Shown here: one piece after another, positions 45,073-54,927 of the stretch | How positions within the stretch are numbered: position 1 is the stretch's first letter | How the letters are laid out: every line of letters starts with the position of its first letter | From: Nostoc sp. JL33 | Lineage (GTDB): Bacteria; Cyanobacteriota; Cyanobacteriia; Cyanobacteriales; Nostocaceae | Length of the DNA: 58,923 nt | Assembly: GCF_017114985.1 (NCBI RefSeq) | Contig: NZ_JABXKP010000043.1 | Location: 1-58,923 of the forward strand | Reading direction: 5' to 3' | Program-made: the position numbers and the translations under genes | Notes under the pieces: generated by a model | Database searches by the model: none | What the model saw: the letters and a program-made list of their open reading frames with translations, nothing else | What the model was told of the DNA's origin: nothing

Positions 45073-45705
45073 TCACTCCTCATTACTCACTTCCTTAACT
45101 TGGCGAGACTCTAACCACAGGGGGACAACAATTAAGGCAGCAAGGATTAATAACGCTGCGATCGCAAATTGACCCACCCAAGCAACCAATTGTTCTAAAG
45201 AGATAATCTTGCCAGCAAAGAAAGCCAATGTCACCATCAAACTAGCCCAAGCAACTGCTCCTAACAAGTTGTATAAAAAGAATTTTCCAAAGGGCATTTC
45301 GGCTATACCAGCTAGTGGTGCAGCAAAAACTCGTAACAATGCCAGAAAACGTCCAAAAAATACCGCTTTCGCCGCATTTTGACTAAATTGATCTTTAATA
45401 TTCAGCAGCCGCACTTCCGAAATCCGAAATATGCTACCAGCTTTTACGAGAAAATCCCAACCGCTAACTCTACCAATCCAATAGCCACAAGTGCCGCCAA
45501 TCACAGCACCCATAATTGCGTCACCAAGAACCAGCCAGAAATTTAGTTCATCGCTGCCAGCTAGAAACCCGCCTACTAAGGTCACGGTTTCACCAGGAAG
45601 GGGAATGCCTAAATTTTCTAGCAAAATTCCCAAAAAAATTGCCCAATACCCGTATCTGTGGGCGACTTCCTGGATATTTTCTAGTGAAATCAACTCTAAA
45701 GACAT
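45073..45705 (-). CDS. DedA-family membrane protein
   Basis: In this 210-residue DedA/VTT-domain protein, ENLGIPLPGETVTLVGGFLA near residues 30-50, and the GRFLALLRVFAAPLAGIAEM segment with Arg and Gly residues in the re-entrant loop are characteristic. There are about four to five transmembrane helices. Members move lipids or act in membrane homeostasis. The gene is monocistronic, following a STRR-rich region on its 3' side. Confidence 0.88.
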   Translation of the reverse strand: MSLELISLENIQEVAHRYGYWAIFLGILLENLGIPLPGETVTLVGGFLAGSDELNFWLVLGDAIMGAVIGGTCGYWIGRVSGWDFLVKAGSIFRISEVRLLNIKDQFSQNAAKAVFFGRFLALLRVFAAPLAGIAEMPFGKFFLYNLLGAVAWASLMVTLAFFAGKIISLEQLVAWVGQFAIAALLILAALIVVPLWLESRQVKEVSNEE

Positions 45706-46192
45706 CCCGCACCGCCGTCTTTATAAATTTTTACTTTTACTATATCTTTGCTTGTTTTTGGGTGGGGTGTCAATCAAACCACTACATTCAGTCATTAAGT
45801 CATTAGTTTAATTCTGAATAATCCATAACTTATAATCTATGGTAACTATTAGTTTTTGGCTATTAACTAGGCAATTTTTAGAAATACCTACCACACTTTA
45901 ATATTTTTTTTAAAAAAACTAAAAAATTTATAAATTCTTTATAAATACCCCAGATAATTATGAAAATACTGTAAAAGATACGGTTGATACCGAAATTGTT
46001 AGGCGATTATGCCTATATTGATGAAAGTTATCACAAATTATACGGCATGAATACTGAAATAATCGCTCTCAATTGCATGGCTGCAATTGCCCAAATATCT
46101 GGGTAGAACAGTCATTTTGCCGTTGAAAGAGAAGATGTATTGATGTCTTTTTTGAATTTTCTGTCAAGTGTTCCAATTACCCTGTTAAATTC
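45706..46192. other. AT-rich intergenic stretch
   Basis: The stretch includes A/T runs at 45890-45960. No repeat or gene that I can support is present. It contains the promoters of the divergent DedA and STAS genes. Confidence 0.4.
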
Positions 46193-46546
46193 ATGGCTCT
46201 CACACAAGAACTTCAAGTGATTTTGTTTAAACCCCAAGGAAGTATAGATTTGCAAGGCGGTAAGGTTTTGAGCGAACAGATGGCTGGAGTAGTGCCCCAA
46301 GCTGATCAACTCTGGGTTATCGACCTAAAAGAAGTTAATTTTATGGACAGTTCTGGGCTAGTCCCTTTAGTAAAAGGGTTGAAAGCTGCACGTCAGAGTG
46401 GTTGCCGCTTAGTTTTATGCAACGTGCAAGCTCCTGTACGGTTAATTTTGGAACTTACGCAACTAGATTCAGTGTTTGAAATTTTTCACACTTACGAAGA
46501 TATTTTTACCACCGTCAAAGATAACAGTCTGGTGCTAGCAGGCTAA
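46193..46546 (+). CDS. STAS-domain protein, anti-sigma factor antagonist-like
   Basis: The 117-residue single STAS domain has the phosphorylatable-serine motif MDSSGLVPLV (Ser at 53-54). Such proteins release a partner from a serine kinase/anti-sigma factor. The partner is not nearby. A decayed second copy of the last coding bases follows at 46597-46641. Confidence 0.83.
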   Translation: MALTQELQVILFKPQGSIDLQGGKVLSEQMAGVVPQADQLWVIDLKEVNFMDSSGLVPLVKGLKAARQSGCRLVLCNVQAPVRLILELTQLDSVFEIFHTYEDIFTTVKDNSLVLAG

Positions 46547-46596
46547 CTAAATAAATCTACCTTTAGAAGGATGGTGGAGTCAAGCAATATTTGCAT

Positions 46597-46641
46597 TTTT
46601 TCACATTCTTAAAGATAACAGTCTGGTGCTAGCAGGCTGAC
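46597..46641 (+). repeat. partial duplicate of the STAS gene 3' end
   Basis: The 28-base stretch at 46611-46638 (AAAGATAACAGTCTGG and on) is identical to 46517-46544 in the gene. The preceding TTTTTCACA also matches after a deletion of about 20 bases. Confidence 0.8.
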
Positions 46642-46887
46642 TTTCTTTTCTGCCTAGAGAAGAATGTTGAGAAAAACTCATGGTTTTGAGCTAGGTAATA
46701 TCAATGGCAGATGAATGTATCTGCTTGTTGTCAGCCAATCTACTTAAACCAGTAAACTAGGAAATGGCCAAAATTGGTCAAAGTAATGCAATTGTTTGTG
46801 ACACTCCCCAGCCTCGCAAAGAGAGGGCTTCTCAAATTACTCTGAGCTAATTGCTCTATGTCCGACGCAACTCGTGCAAAGAAGCAG

Positions 46888-47004
46888 GAGGTAAGAAATT
46901 TTAGAATCTCAGCCTTTGGGTTATTTCTAACTCTATAGTTATTTTTGTCTTGATGTACTACTTGGATGTCTCCAAGATACTTTGTTGCGCCAATTTCTTA
47001 CCTC
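46888..47004. repeat. 13-bp inverted repeat pair
   Basis: GAGGTAAGAAATT (46888-46900) and AATTTCTTACCTC (46992-47004) are separated by 91 bases, between the STAS gene and a convergent gene. The rest of 46642-47028 shows no gene. Confidence 0.55.
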
Positions 47005-47028
47005 TTCGATTCCACAATAATGGTAACT

Positions 47029-47589
47029 TTAGGCATTCTGGGGAGTCGAAATGTTAGTTTGTTCGGATGCTGGGTGGGGAAAATTTGGCAAATCAATGCC
47101 GCTATGACTAGCATTGCGAGTTTTGAGTGCTAAACGGTAACTCACACTTTGCAGTTCTGCTTGTAGTTGGCGGTTTTCCCGTTGTAGCATTGCTACCTTT
47201 TCTCTTACTGGCATCATCCGCTCCTCAAACTTCCGACGGTAAATTTGAGGTAACTCTTGTACTACTTGCTCCAACATTCGACTGCGATCGGTGAGTTCTT
47301 GAACTGACTGTCGCAATTGGTAAATTTCGGAGTCACGAGTTGTAATTTGCTCTTGATAGAACGCCACCTGCTGCTCCACAGCTTGGAGTTGTTCTTGCAA
47401 AGCTTGTAACTGGGCGAGATCGCGCTCAAGCTCCGGCTGCTGGGGCATAAAACTAGTGTTACCCTTTACCAGGCGGAAGAGTTCTTGAGATAGTTGTTGC
47501 ACTAATTGATCGCGAAGTTGCAACTCTTGGCGTAGCTGCGATACTTCCGTAGAGAGAACTTGAATGTTGGGTGTATCAGATTGGCTCAC
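47029..47589 (-). CDS. coiled-coil protein, conserved hypothetical
   Basis: This 186-residue protein is almost entirely helical: Gln/Leu/Glu-rich heptads run from about residue 12 to 155, with a possible break near MPQQPELE. The C-terminal 30 residues are polar (NFPHPASEQTNIS). No enzyme motif. It may be a cytoskeleton-like or septal scaffold protein, but that is a guess. Gene on its own, convergent with the STAS gene. Confidence 0.65.
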   Translation of the reverse strand: MSQSDTPNIQVLSTEVSQLRQELQLRDQLVQQLSQELFRLVKGNTSFMPQQPELERDLAQLQALQEQLQAVEQQVAFYQEQITTRDSEIYQLRQSVQELTDRSRMLEQVVQELPQIYRRKFEERMMPVREKVAMLQRENRQLQAELQSVSYRLALKTRNASHSGIDLPNFPHPASEQTNISTPQNA

Positions 47590-47720
47590 AGTAGCTTATA
47601 GCTCCCATTCAGAATCTTGTCCACTCTTAGGTATAACTGCGGAAGTACTACCTTTGGCAAGTATTTGTTAATTTAGCATTCCCAGACAAGTTACGAAAAA
47701 AGAAAAAGACAAAATTTTAT

Positions 47721-47800
47721 TGAATGGAATTGGGAATTGGGAATTGGGCAAACAGGGCATTGGGAAAACTCTTCCCTATTCCCTATTGCCTACTCCCTAC
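47721..47800. repeat. heptanucleotide repeats
   Basis: GGAATTG occurs three times from about 47726 and is followed by CCTATTG/CTACTCC-type variants. STRR sequence between two minus-strand genes. Confidence 0.7.
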
Positions 47801-47803
47801 CCA

Positions 47804-48130
47804 TTAGACCGTTGCAGCCACTTTAGCGGGTTTTTCCTCTTCGATTTCCTGCTTAATTGTCAGATAGCGAATCACTTCTTCACTCAGGCGCATGGCGCGT
47901 TCAAAGGGGGCGATCGCAGTTGGAGGCGCAGTATAGTTTAACTGGATGTAGATGCCATCGCGGTGTTTTTTGATTTCATAAGCCAGACGTCGCTTACCAC
48001 GATTTTGAATTTGGATGTCCTGGGCGCCTTGATCGCGAAGCAAATTCTGATATTTAGTAATTGCTTGCTCTGCCTGTTCGTCTCCGAGGTCAGGACGGAG
48101 GATGTACATTGTTTCGTAAGTTGTAGTCAT
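47804..48130 (-). CDS. rpsF: 30S ribosomal protein S6
   Basis: This protein has 108 residues if started at the ATG at 48130, preceded by GAGGAG at 11 bases; a TTG-started frame from 48154 is less likely. [11 protein letters not shown] and [21 protein letters not shown] are hallmarks of S6. It sits in the 30S platform with S18. The partner rpsR is not adjacent. Confidence 0.95.
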   Translation of the reverse strand: MTTTYETMYILRPDLGDEQAEQAITKYQNLLRDQGAQDIQIQNRGKRRLAYEIKKHRDGIYIQLNYTAPPTAIAPFERAMRLSEEVIRYLTIKQEIEEEKPAKVAATV

Positions 48131-48511
48131 ATTTTTCAGTCTCCTCATGGACAAAAGTGGCTGCCAATGTTAATTTATACCTGATTTAAATTTTAAATGT
48201 CAGTATTGATCAACATCTGAAGCAACAAGGAACTATAATCTTACCAGTTTTCAATTTGAATCATTAGCCAAATCGCCGAAGTTGGGATTTTTTCGATGTA
48301 CCTAATGAAAACTAGGTCGGGAGGCAATCCCGATATTTCTTTAGCAAGATTGATCAAGCTATCAGGTTCACTAAGGGGTATATTTCCTTAAGGGCATCTA
48401 TAGCGATCGCTTTTTTGCTTAAGGCTCAATCGGTTCGCTAAAAAGCTCACTGAGGATTGCTATCGGCTCACAGCAACAAAAAAGCAGATAAAAGGATATT
48501 GTATTAAGGTT
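48131..48511. other. gap upstream of rpsF and the FAH gene
   Basis: No supported gene. An imperfect GCTAAAAAGC-type pairing and one HIP1 site at about 48402 are present. Confidence 0.35.
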
Positions 48512-49285
48512 ATGGCACAGCGCTATGTGCGAATTCAAAATCCAGAAGGACAGATTTATTATGGGTTACTCAAACTATCCCTCAATGTTCAGGTGCTAGA
48601 TGCTCCGCCTTGGTTAGAAGGACAACCCACTGATTTAACTTTGACACCAGAAAATTACCAAATTCTGGCTCCTTGCGCTCCCTCAAAAATTGTGGCGGTG
48701 GGTAAGAATTATGCAGACCATGCAGCCGAAATGGGAACTCCAGTACCTTCTGAACCACTAATCTTTCTCAAGCCACCCACGTCTATAATTCCGTCTGAGA
48801 GCGAAATTAAGTATCCTCCCCAGTCACAAAGAGTTGACTACGAAGGAGAGTTAGCACTAGTGATTGGTGATTACGCCTTTGAATGTACGCCCAAGGTAGC
48901 CCAAACTAAAATTTGGGGCTACACCATCGCCAATGACGTAACAGCGCGGGATTTACAAAAACGGGATGGTCAATGGACACGAGCCAAAGGTTTTGATACT
49001 TTTTGTCCTTTGGGGCCTTGGATTGTGCGGGAATTAAATCCCGGAGCAAGATTGCAGACTTTTGTGAATGACGACGCCAATCCAGTCCAATCTGCTTGTA
49101 TCGATCAGATGGTATTTTCCCCCGATGTTCTAGTTTCCTATATCAGTCAGGTGATGACGTTACTACCGGGTGATTTGGTGCTTACAGGTACGCCGGAGGG
49201 TGTAAGTGCATTGCATCCAGGCGATCGCGTCCGTGTAGAAATTGAAGGTATTGGTCGCCTGGAAAACACCGTAGTGTCCCGTTAA
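48512..49285 (+). CDS. fumarylacetoacetate hydrolase-family enzyme
   Basis: In this 257-residue FAH-fold protein, KIVAVGKNYADHAAEMG, FLKPPTSIIPS, VDYEGELALVIG (metal-binding Glu residues) and the C-terminal LTGTPEGVSALHPGDRVRV are the family signatures. Members hydrolyse or decarboxylate acylpyruvates, such as oxaloacetate. Start ATG at 48512. It overlaps nothing and converges on the Tic20 gene with a 3-base gap. Confidence 0.9.
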   Translation: MAQRYVRIQNPEGQIYYGLLKLSLNVQVLDAPPWLEGQPTDLTLTPENYQILAPCAPSKIVAVGKNYADHAAEMGTPVPSEPLIFLKPPTSIIPSESEIKYPPQSQRVDYEGELALVIGDYAFECTPKVAQTKIWGYTIANDVTARDLQKRDGQWTRAKGFDTFCPLGPWIVRELNPGARLQTFVNDDANPVQSACIDQMVFSPDVLVSYISQVMTLLPGDLVLTGTPEGVSALHPGDRVRVEIEGIGRLENTVVSR

Positions 49286-49288
49286 TTT

Positions 49289-49765
49289 CTAACGCACTTG
49301 CATATACACTGCATCGGAAATCGCCGGAATTTCGGCATAACGCCCGCTCAATGACTGGATGACTGAATATCCAACTGCTACCACTATGCCTAGAAAAATG
49401 GTTGTGGATAAGGTTTGGATTGCAAAACCAGCAGAGGGAACTAGTCCCACAACATCAGTCAGGATGCTAAACAAAAAGATAATGATGTCCAAAAGGATTG
49501 CTTGCATCGTGTTGAAACGAATAAAGTGACTGATTTTTTCGTTTCTTACCACCAATAGGAATAAGGCAAAGAAAATAATCAGTCCTGCATAGCGCACACT
49601 TGTGTAAAATGACCATAAAATCAGAATCGGTGTAAAAATGACTGCCAGGGGAGGAAACTGCTTTAATAAAAAAAAGCCAAAAGTTACTGCCTCAACCATC
49701 GGTAGCAAATAAGGCAAGGAAGCAAAAATCCGATCTGAAACCGTTGTAGACCCACGCCAAGACAT
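49289..49765 (-). CDS. Tic20-family protein
   Basis: This protein of about 158 residues starts at ATG 49765, with AGGAG 8 bases before it; the longer frame (to 49846) is unlikely. It has four hydrophobic helices and the family start SWRGSTTVSDRIFASLPYLL. Tic20 homologues are cyanobacterial membrane proteins related to a chloroplast import translocon subunit; the bacterial role is unclear. Confidence 0.8.
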   Translation of the reverse strand: MSWRGSTTVSDRIFASLPYLLPMVEAVTFGFFLLKQFPPLAVIFTPILILWSFYTSVRYAGLIIFFALFLLVVRNEKISHFIRFNTMQAILLDIIIFLFSILTDVVGLVPSAGFAIQTLSTTIFLGIVVAVGYSVIQSLSGRYAEIPAISDAVYMQVR

Positions 49766-49846
49766 TATGCGTTCTCCTGTGGTGAAATTTATATAGTTAC
49801 TTGAGCTTAGGATAACGCAGTTGCTTGGTCTTGCTGGCAAATTCAA

Positions 49847-50044
49847 CTATTCTATATGGGCGATGCGAAAGCCCATCATACACTCATACTGGTCTGGCTG
49901 CTGTTGAGTAAGCTTGCGAATGGCTTGACCACAGCGCAGTTGACCCCCACGCCAACGGGGTTGACCGCTCCGGTCAGCGAGTAAACAAGACTGGCAAACT
50001 TGCTCAGTGGCAAGGATTTGCTCGTCCATTAAAATGACTAGCAT
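49847..50044 (-). CDS. small four-cysteine protein, conserved in cyanobacteria
   Basis: The 65-residue product starts at ATG 50044, with AGGAGG 6 bases upstream. Cys17, Cys20, Cys38 and Cys55 with their spacing suggest a metal-binding knuckle. It is encoded just upstream of the Tic20 gene, and the two are likely co-transcribed. No function is known to me. Confidence 0.65.
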   Translation of the reverse strand: MLVILMDEQILATEQVCQSCLLADRSGQPRWRGGQLRCGQAIRKLTQQQPDQYECMMGFRIAHIE

Positions 50045-50787
50045 CGAATCCCTCCTGTAAATCCTCATTGTCACCCATATTTTACTTAGGTGAGGACACG
50101 CTTTGTTTGTAGCGGCTGTTTGAACCGCTACAAACTCTATGTTGGGCTTTGCAGGTTAAGTGTCAATAGGCAAGCCTTAAGAAAAATAGCTTTGTTGGGT
50201 TGCGCTTTGCTTAAACGCCACTTGCTTCTCCCTCTCGTGAGACGCGCAATTTCCATGTCGGGAAACCGCACCTCTAGCAGTGGCTCCCCAACCTACGCAG
50301 TTTAAGGTTTTGACGCTAACCCAAGCGTATTGGGTTAAGTGTTATCAAGAGTGCGATGGCGCTTTGCGCCCAGCGTCGGCGATCACAGAGGACACTTAAA
50401 AACCACATCCTAACTCTTTGTAGCAAAAATGTGAGCAATCACAATTCAATAAAAATTGTCAACTGAATCTTAATAGATTGTCTGTTGTGTCTATTGCAAA
50501 GTAAAAAATAATACAAAATTCTTCGCACTAAGTTTAGTAGGGACAGCCAACGGTATTCATTGCATCTGTGTTAATTCAGGAAACAAGAAATCTTTACGCA
50601 CAAGCAACACGGCGACCCATTAAAATTCCCTTGACGCGACTATTTAAAGTGCGAAAAATCAAGTAAGTAAAGCTGAGTTAACTTGATAGCCATCTAAGTG
50701 ATGCAATTACAAAATACTGAGGTAAACTGACAAGCAAGGTAATACACAATATTACTAGGCGGCTCGTCGGTCTGGGCATCACTCACA
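50045..50787. other. long intergenic region with a dispersed repeat
   Basis: Repeat copy 3 is at 50213-50296, and an element end (AACCCAAGCGTATTGGGTTAA) lies near 50316-50340. The remaining AT-rich part shows no convincing gene and should hold the promoter of the 1107-residue gene. Confidence 0.4.
50213..50296 (+). repeat. dispersed repeat, copy 3 of 3
   Basis: It runs from AAACGCCACTTGCTTCTCCC to CCCAACCTAC and is shorter in the middle than the other copies. Confidence 0.65.
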
Positions 50788-53700
50788 ATGGAACACTGGC
50801 AATTTCTGATACAGAAACAAGGCGCTCGCTCGTGGCATATCCTAGAATCGCCAAATTTGGAAATTTGGGAAGGGGAGTATAGAGTTTTGGCTCTTTCTAA
50901 ACTTCCTAATACAGAGGTGGAAGTGCGGGTAACTCACTCTTCAACCCAGGAAGTTCAACCAACGCGGCGAATTTTAAAGCGATCGCGCCGCACTAACTCA
51001 GAAGGCTTAATGGCGGTAATTCCTTTTACCTACTTCCAGTCGGGAGTTTGGGAGTTGCGCTGTTTTGGCGATTTGATGTCGGATCTGTTAGGTAAATCTT
51101 GGCAGTACAGTGTCCAACTTGAAGTATTGCCCCAGGAAAAAGAGGGGGAGCAAAGAAGGCTGGGGGAGAATATAGAATCAAATTCACCTGATCACCCAGA
51201 TACTTTTTCTGAAAACTTGAAATTTCCCGCCCCAGCAGAAGCCGAAATTACCCTAGATAAAGCGATCGCTGTCTTTGCAGAACTGGCAATTGCTACAGAC
51301 AGCAGCCCCGTTAGCATTGTTGTGCCAGATGAAAAGAATTTGGAATTTCCCGCCCCAGCAGATGCCGAAATTACCCTAGATAAAGCGATCGCTCTCTCGG
51401 CAGAAGTGGGAATTGCTACAGACAGCAACCCCGCTAGCATTGTTGTGCCAGATGAAGAGAATTTGGAATTTCCCGCCCCAGCAGATGCCGAAATTACCCT
51501 AGATAAAGCGATCGCTCTCTCGGCAGAAGTGGGAATTGCTACAGACAGCAACCCCGCTAGCATTGTTGTGCCAGATGAAGGGAACTTGGAATTTACCGCC
51601 CCAGCAGAAGCCGAAATTACCTTAGATCAAGCGATCGCTCTCTCGACAGAACTGGGAATTGCTACAGATAGCAACCCCGCTAGCATTGTTGTGCCAGATG
51701 AAGAGAATTTGGAATTTCTCGCCCCAGCAGATGCCGAAATTACTCTAGATAAAGCGATCGCTCCCTCCGCAGAAGTGGGAATTGCTACAGACAGCAACCC
51801 CACTAGCATTGTTGTACCAGATGAAACCGAAGAAAATAGAGTTATCGATGAGCCTGTGAGTCCTGTGTGGCTCAAAGGTGAGACGGCAGAGCAGATTTTA
51901 CAAAATTTAATAGATTTAGCTTTACCCGCTTCTGAACTGCTGCCAAAAGATGAAAACGTTACAGATTCTCCAGCAACACAACCGTCGCCACCATTACTAC
52001 TAACTTTAGGTCAGGATACTTACATTGCTCGTTGGGGACAACCTCTTACAATCAATGGACACATAGAACTCCCAGAAAAGACAAATGTAGATCAGGCTGA
52101 AACATTATCCCCAACAAGCTTGCAAGGGCTTGAACTAGGAATTGAACTGCGATCGCCCAATAACTCAAAAATCTTAACCCAGGTACGGCAACCCTTACCA
52201 GACCAGGAGTTGCCGTTCACCATCAATACCTCAATTGATATTCCTGCTGACTGTGAATCCAAGTTAATTTTGGCAGATATCACTTTGTATGGTAGATTTG
52301 CCGATGTTAGTGAAGTCATCCGGTTAGCCAACCAGTCGTTCACCATTACCGCAGATGTAAAAGAATTACTGGCAATCACAGCCATAGCAAAACCTAGTAC
52401 ATCCTTAAATGGAAATGGCCTCATAGCACTATCGGACTCATCTGCTACTTTGACAGAACCAGAGACAGCTGTAAGGCTCGATTTGAAACTATTTAATCTG
52501 GTCAAGATTCCAAAAACCGACCAGTTTCAAATACTCAATCCATCCCCAAACACACCCCTACCACCGCAAATTAACCTGCAAGTTCTGCGAGAACTTGCCC
52601 TGCGGACATCTAAGGTCAAGAATTCAGGCACTTCGCCTCAATTGCCGAAACTGCCCCTTGTTCAAACCGATGCCAAGACTTCCACAGATGTTGTTGCACA
52701 ACCCCCTACAGAGGAGGAACTTCTAGAAAAGGATGCTACTATATCCACCATCAACTTGGAGCAGTTGGTGATCAGGCAACGTCGAATGCCAAAACTCAAT
52801 GCAACTTTTCCATACTTGAGACGGCTAAAAGCTTTGCCAGGTGATGCAGAGGAAGTAAAAAGCAATGTTTCCCCAGATGCATTGCAACTTTCACCTGCTG
52901 AAGACTTCCCTCAGTTGGACGCAATAGCTGAAGATGAAAATACACCTGAATCAGTAGTAGGTGATGCACAATTCCAGGAGGAAGTAAAAAACAATGTTTC
53001 CCCAGAGGCATTGCAACTTTCACCTGCTGAAGACTTCCCCCAGTTGGACGCAATAGCTGAAGATGAAAATACACCTGAATTAGTAGTAGGTGATGCACAA
53101 TTCCAGGAGGAATCTGTTGCTGTAGAAGCCCAGCCAAATACACAATTGATTACAACAGGCAACCTTTACTCATCTCCTTTACTTAGGAAGTGGATGCAGA
53201 GCCAAGGATACTCTTTGCCTGAATCTATCAATGATCTGCAACTTCAAAACTACGATAACTATGTTTCAGCACAGCAGACATCGCTTTCTCTAAATGCAGA
53301 AAATGCGAATGTTGATGTTAACTTGCCGTTAAACCTAGATGCCAACACAGAGATGAATCTGAGCGAAGGTTGCGGTCACTCAGAACTTCTTCTGACAAAG
53401 ACGCGCAACAAAGAGGGGACGGAAGAAGTCCAAGGGTTGGCTTCCGAACTGGGGAACTTTGGGGAAGATGTAAATACAGCGAAGGAAGCGGATCTGGAGA
53501 TAGGAGAAAATACGGAACTAGAAAAAGTATTAGAACCAACGCTCTCATCGGTGTTAACACAACTACCGCCCCCCCTTCCTCCGATAAAAATAAATATAGC
53601 CTCAGCTTGGTTAGCGCAAGAAATCGTTGTAGATGATACATATAGTGAACTGGAAGCCGACGCAACCAGGAGTTACCCCTTTGAAGAAGAGGAGCAACCA

Positions 53701-54111
53701 CTGTTAGATTTATCTCCTTACTTACCTATAATTGCGGCAGCCACTGAACCTTTGCCAATTCCCCAACTGCTAGTGCCAGAAGGCGAACTAATCGCTGGCA
53801 AGTTTATCATAGTGCGCGTAGTACTGCCTGAAGTACCTCCACAAGTTGTTGTCAAGTTATGGCTTGAAGATTATCAAACTCGCTGGTTACTAGATGGCCC
53901 GCATTTATTGACAAATTTACTACCTAATGCTTTGGGAGGGTTGGAAGTGATGACCCAATTAAACATTCCCTTTGGCTGTTTAGAAATTCGCTTGGAAGCG
54001 ATCGCACTTGATTTGACAACCCAGCAAGAGAGTCACAAAGTCACAATAGTGCGAACTGTGGTTCCTCCAGACTTGCCAAGCTTGCAGCTAGATGAACTAC
54101 TGGGTATGTGA
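50788..54111 (+). CDS. large hypothetical protein with internal duplications
   Basis: This 1107-residue protein has an N-terminal beta-rich domain (1-115, MEHWQFLIQKQGARSWHILE). A tract of five 41-residue repeats (143-347) has the pattern ITLDKAIALSAEVGIATDS. An Ig-like middle part (about 405-530) contains YIARWGQPLTINGHI. Two 43-residue repeats (688-773) follow, then an acidic linker and a C-terminal beta domain (about 985-1100). No signal peptide or membrane helix. It is perhaps a scaffold or binding protein; function unknown. Confidence 0.7.
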   Translation: MEHWQFLIQKQGARSWHILESPNLEIWEGEYRVLALSKLPNTEVEVRVTHSSTQEVQPTRRILKRSRRTNSEGLMAVIPFTYFQSGVWELRCFGDLMSDLLGKSWQYSVQLEVLPQEKEGEQRRLGENIESNSPDHPDTFSENLKFPAPAEAEITLDKAIAVFAELAIATDSSPVSIVVPDEKNLEFPAPADAEITLDKAIALSAEVGIATDSNPASIVVPDEENLEFPAPADAEITLDKAIALSAEVGIATDSNPASIVVPDEGNLEFTAPAEAEITLDQAIALSTELGIATDSNPASIVVPDEENLEFLAPADAEITLDKAIAPSAEVGIATDSNPTSIVVPDETEENRVIDEPVSPVWLKGETAEQILQNLIDLALPASELLPKDENVTDSPATQPSPPLLLTLGQDTYIARWGQPLTINGHIELPEKTNVDQAETLSPTSLQGLELGIELRSPNNSKILTQVRQPLPDQELPFTINTSIDIPADCESKLILADITLYGRFADVSEVIRLANQSFTITADVKELLAITAIAKPSTSLNGNGLIALSDSSATLTEPETAVRLDLKLFNLVKIPKTDQFQILNPSPNTPLPPQINLQVLRELALRTSKVKNSGTSPQLPKLPLVQTDAKTSTDVVAQPPTEEELLEKDATISTINLEQLVIRQRRMPKLNATFPYLRRLKALPGDAEEVKSNVSPDALQLSPAEDFPQLDAIAEDENTPESVVGDAQFQEEVKNNVSPEALQLSPAEDFPQLDAIAEDENTPELVVGDAQFQEESVAVEAQPNTQLITTGNLYSSPLLRKWMQSQGYSLPESINDLQLQNYDNYVSAQQTSLSLNAENANVDVNLPLNLDANTEMNLSEGCGHSELLLTKTRNKEGTEEVQGLASELGNFGEDVNTAKEADLEIGENTELEKVLEPTLSSVLTQLPPPLPPIKINIASAWLAQEIVVDDTYSELEADATRSYPFEEEEQPLLDLSPYLPIIAAATEPLPIPQLLVPEGELIAGKFIIVRVVLPEVPPQVVVKLWLEDYQTRWLLDGPHLLTNLLPNALGGLEVMTQLNIPFGCLEIRLEAIALDLTTQQESHKVTIVRTVVPPDLPSLQLDELLGM
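51214..51828. repeat. five tandem 123-bp coding repeats
   Basis: Each unit starts near AACTTGGAATTTCCCGCCCC and contains one HIP1 octamer in the GATAAAGCGATCGCT context. Units 2 and 3 are nearly identical. Confidence 0.92.
52849..53106. repeat. two tandem 129-bp coding repeats
   Basis: Units 52849-52977 and 52978-53106 differ at only a few bases, indicating a recent duplication. Confidence 0.92.
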
Positions 54112-54280
54112 TCGCCAGTAGCGGTTGGAAAACAGGGGACAAAGGGGCAAGGAAGAATTATTCAACAAATCACTCCCCACTCCCCGTCTGTGTTAAAAAT
54201 ATGAAAGAATTTCAAAAATCTGGCAGTATTTGCAGTAAGCTCATTTTGAATTGTAGTGTGATTTAATGGGAACTTTTACT

Positions 54281-54430
54281 ATGGCAGTTTCTTTTTTGCC
54301 TTCTGTCTTGGCTACTACTTCGTTCTTGTCTCCGATCTTGGTTTACACAATTGGTTGGATTTTGCCAGCTGTGACCTTTGCTTTTCTATTTTTATACATT
54401 GAAAGCGACGATATCAGCGATATTAAGTGA
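54281..54430 (+). CDS. psaI: photosystem I subunit VIII
   Basis: This 49-residue membrane protein is too short for ordinary gene finders. A single helix runs through ILVYTIGWILPAVTFAFLFL, then YIES at the stromal end, the PsaI pattern. PsaI helps join PSI monomers to trimers. ATG at 54281 is chosen; ATG at 54266 gives five more residues. It converges on the psbEFLJ genes and is followed by a terminator. Confidence 0.82.
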   Translation: MAVSFLPSVLATTSFLSPILVYTIGWILPAVTFAFLFLYIESDDISDIK

Positions 54431-54510
54431 TCTAGTCATTAGGAGCCACTGCGTTGCTTTGGTCAAGTATGAATGTCGGATACATTTCTAGACTATTGAC
54501 CAAAATCAAT

Positions 54511-54544
54511 ACCGCCCATCTCATAGAGACAGGCGGTTTTTTTT
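54511..54544 (+). terminator. intrinsic terminator of psaI
   Basis: ACCGCC (54511-54516) pairs with GGCGGT (54532-54537) and is followed by eight T in total. Confidence 0.8.
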
Positions 54545-54606
54545 AACGTTGATTTCTCAACAAATGCTAGAAAATTCTAACTTATAGCGTTCGGTTCAAA
54601 CTAATG

Positions 54607-54726
54607 TTAAATCGAAGAACCAAGTCCGGCGTAGGCACCATAAAAGAAAATGCCCAAGACTGTGATTATACCTAAGCCTGCGATCGTAGCGACGACCCAC
54701 AGGGGAATTCTCCCACTTTCAGACAC
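54607..54726 (-). CDS. psbJ: photosystem II protein J
   Basis: This 39-residue protein has a GTG start at 54726, with GGAG about 10 bases before it. The single helix [20 protein letters not shown] and the C-terminal [10 protein letters not shown] are PsbJ. It is the last gene of psbE-psbF-psbL-psbJ. Confidence 0.93.
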   Translation of the reverse strand: MSESGRIPLWVVATIAGLGIITVLGIFFYGAYAGLGSSI

Positions 54727-54796
54727 AACTTCTCTCCTCTCTTAACAACAAATCAACATATCTTCAATAAACAAACATTAACAACACTAGTTCCAG

Positions 54797-54919
54797 TTAG
54801 TTAAAGAAGTAACTGGAAAACAGAATCCCCAGAACGAAAACTAGAAGTAGTCCCAGGTATAGCGAAGTCCGGTTTAGTTCAACCGGCTGATTATTGGGAT
54901 TGGGCGATCTTTCTACCAT
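54797..54919 (-). CDS. psbL: photosystem II protein L
   Basis: The 40-residue protein reads [20 protein letters not shown] then a single helix ending SSYFFN. It supports PSII dimer and QA function. The real start is ATG 54919, inside a longer frame. Eight bases after psbF. Confidence 0.95.
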   Translation of the reverse strand: MVERSPNPNNQPVELNRTSLYLGLLLVFVLGILFSSYFFN

Positions 54920-54927
54920 AATTGCTC

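Noticed and set aside
51192..51563. Minus-strand repeated frame inside the 1107-residue gene
   Set aside because: A by-product of the 123-bp repeats; no ribosome site and no family.
52796..53143. Minus-strand frame with repeated segments
   Set aside because: Shadow of the 129-bp coding repeats.
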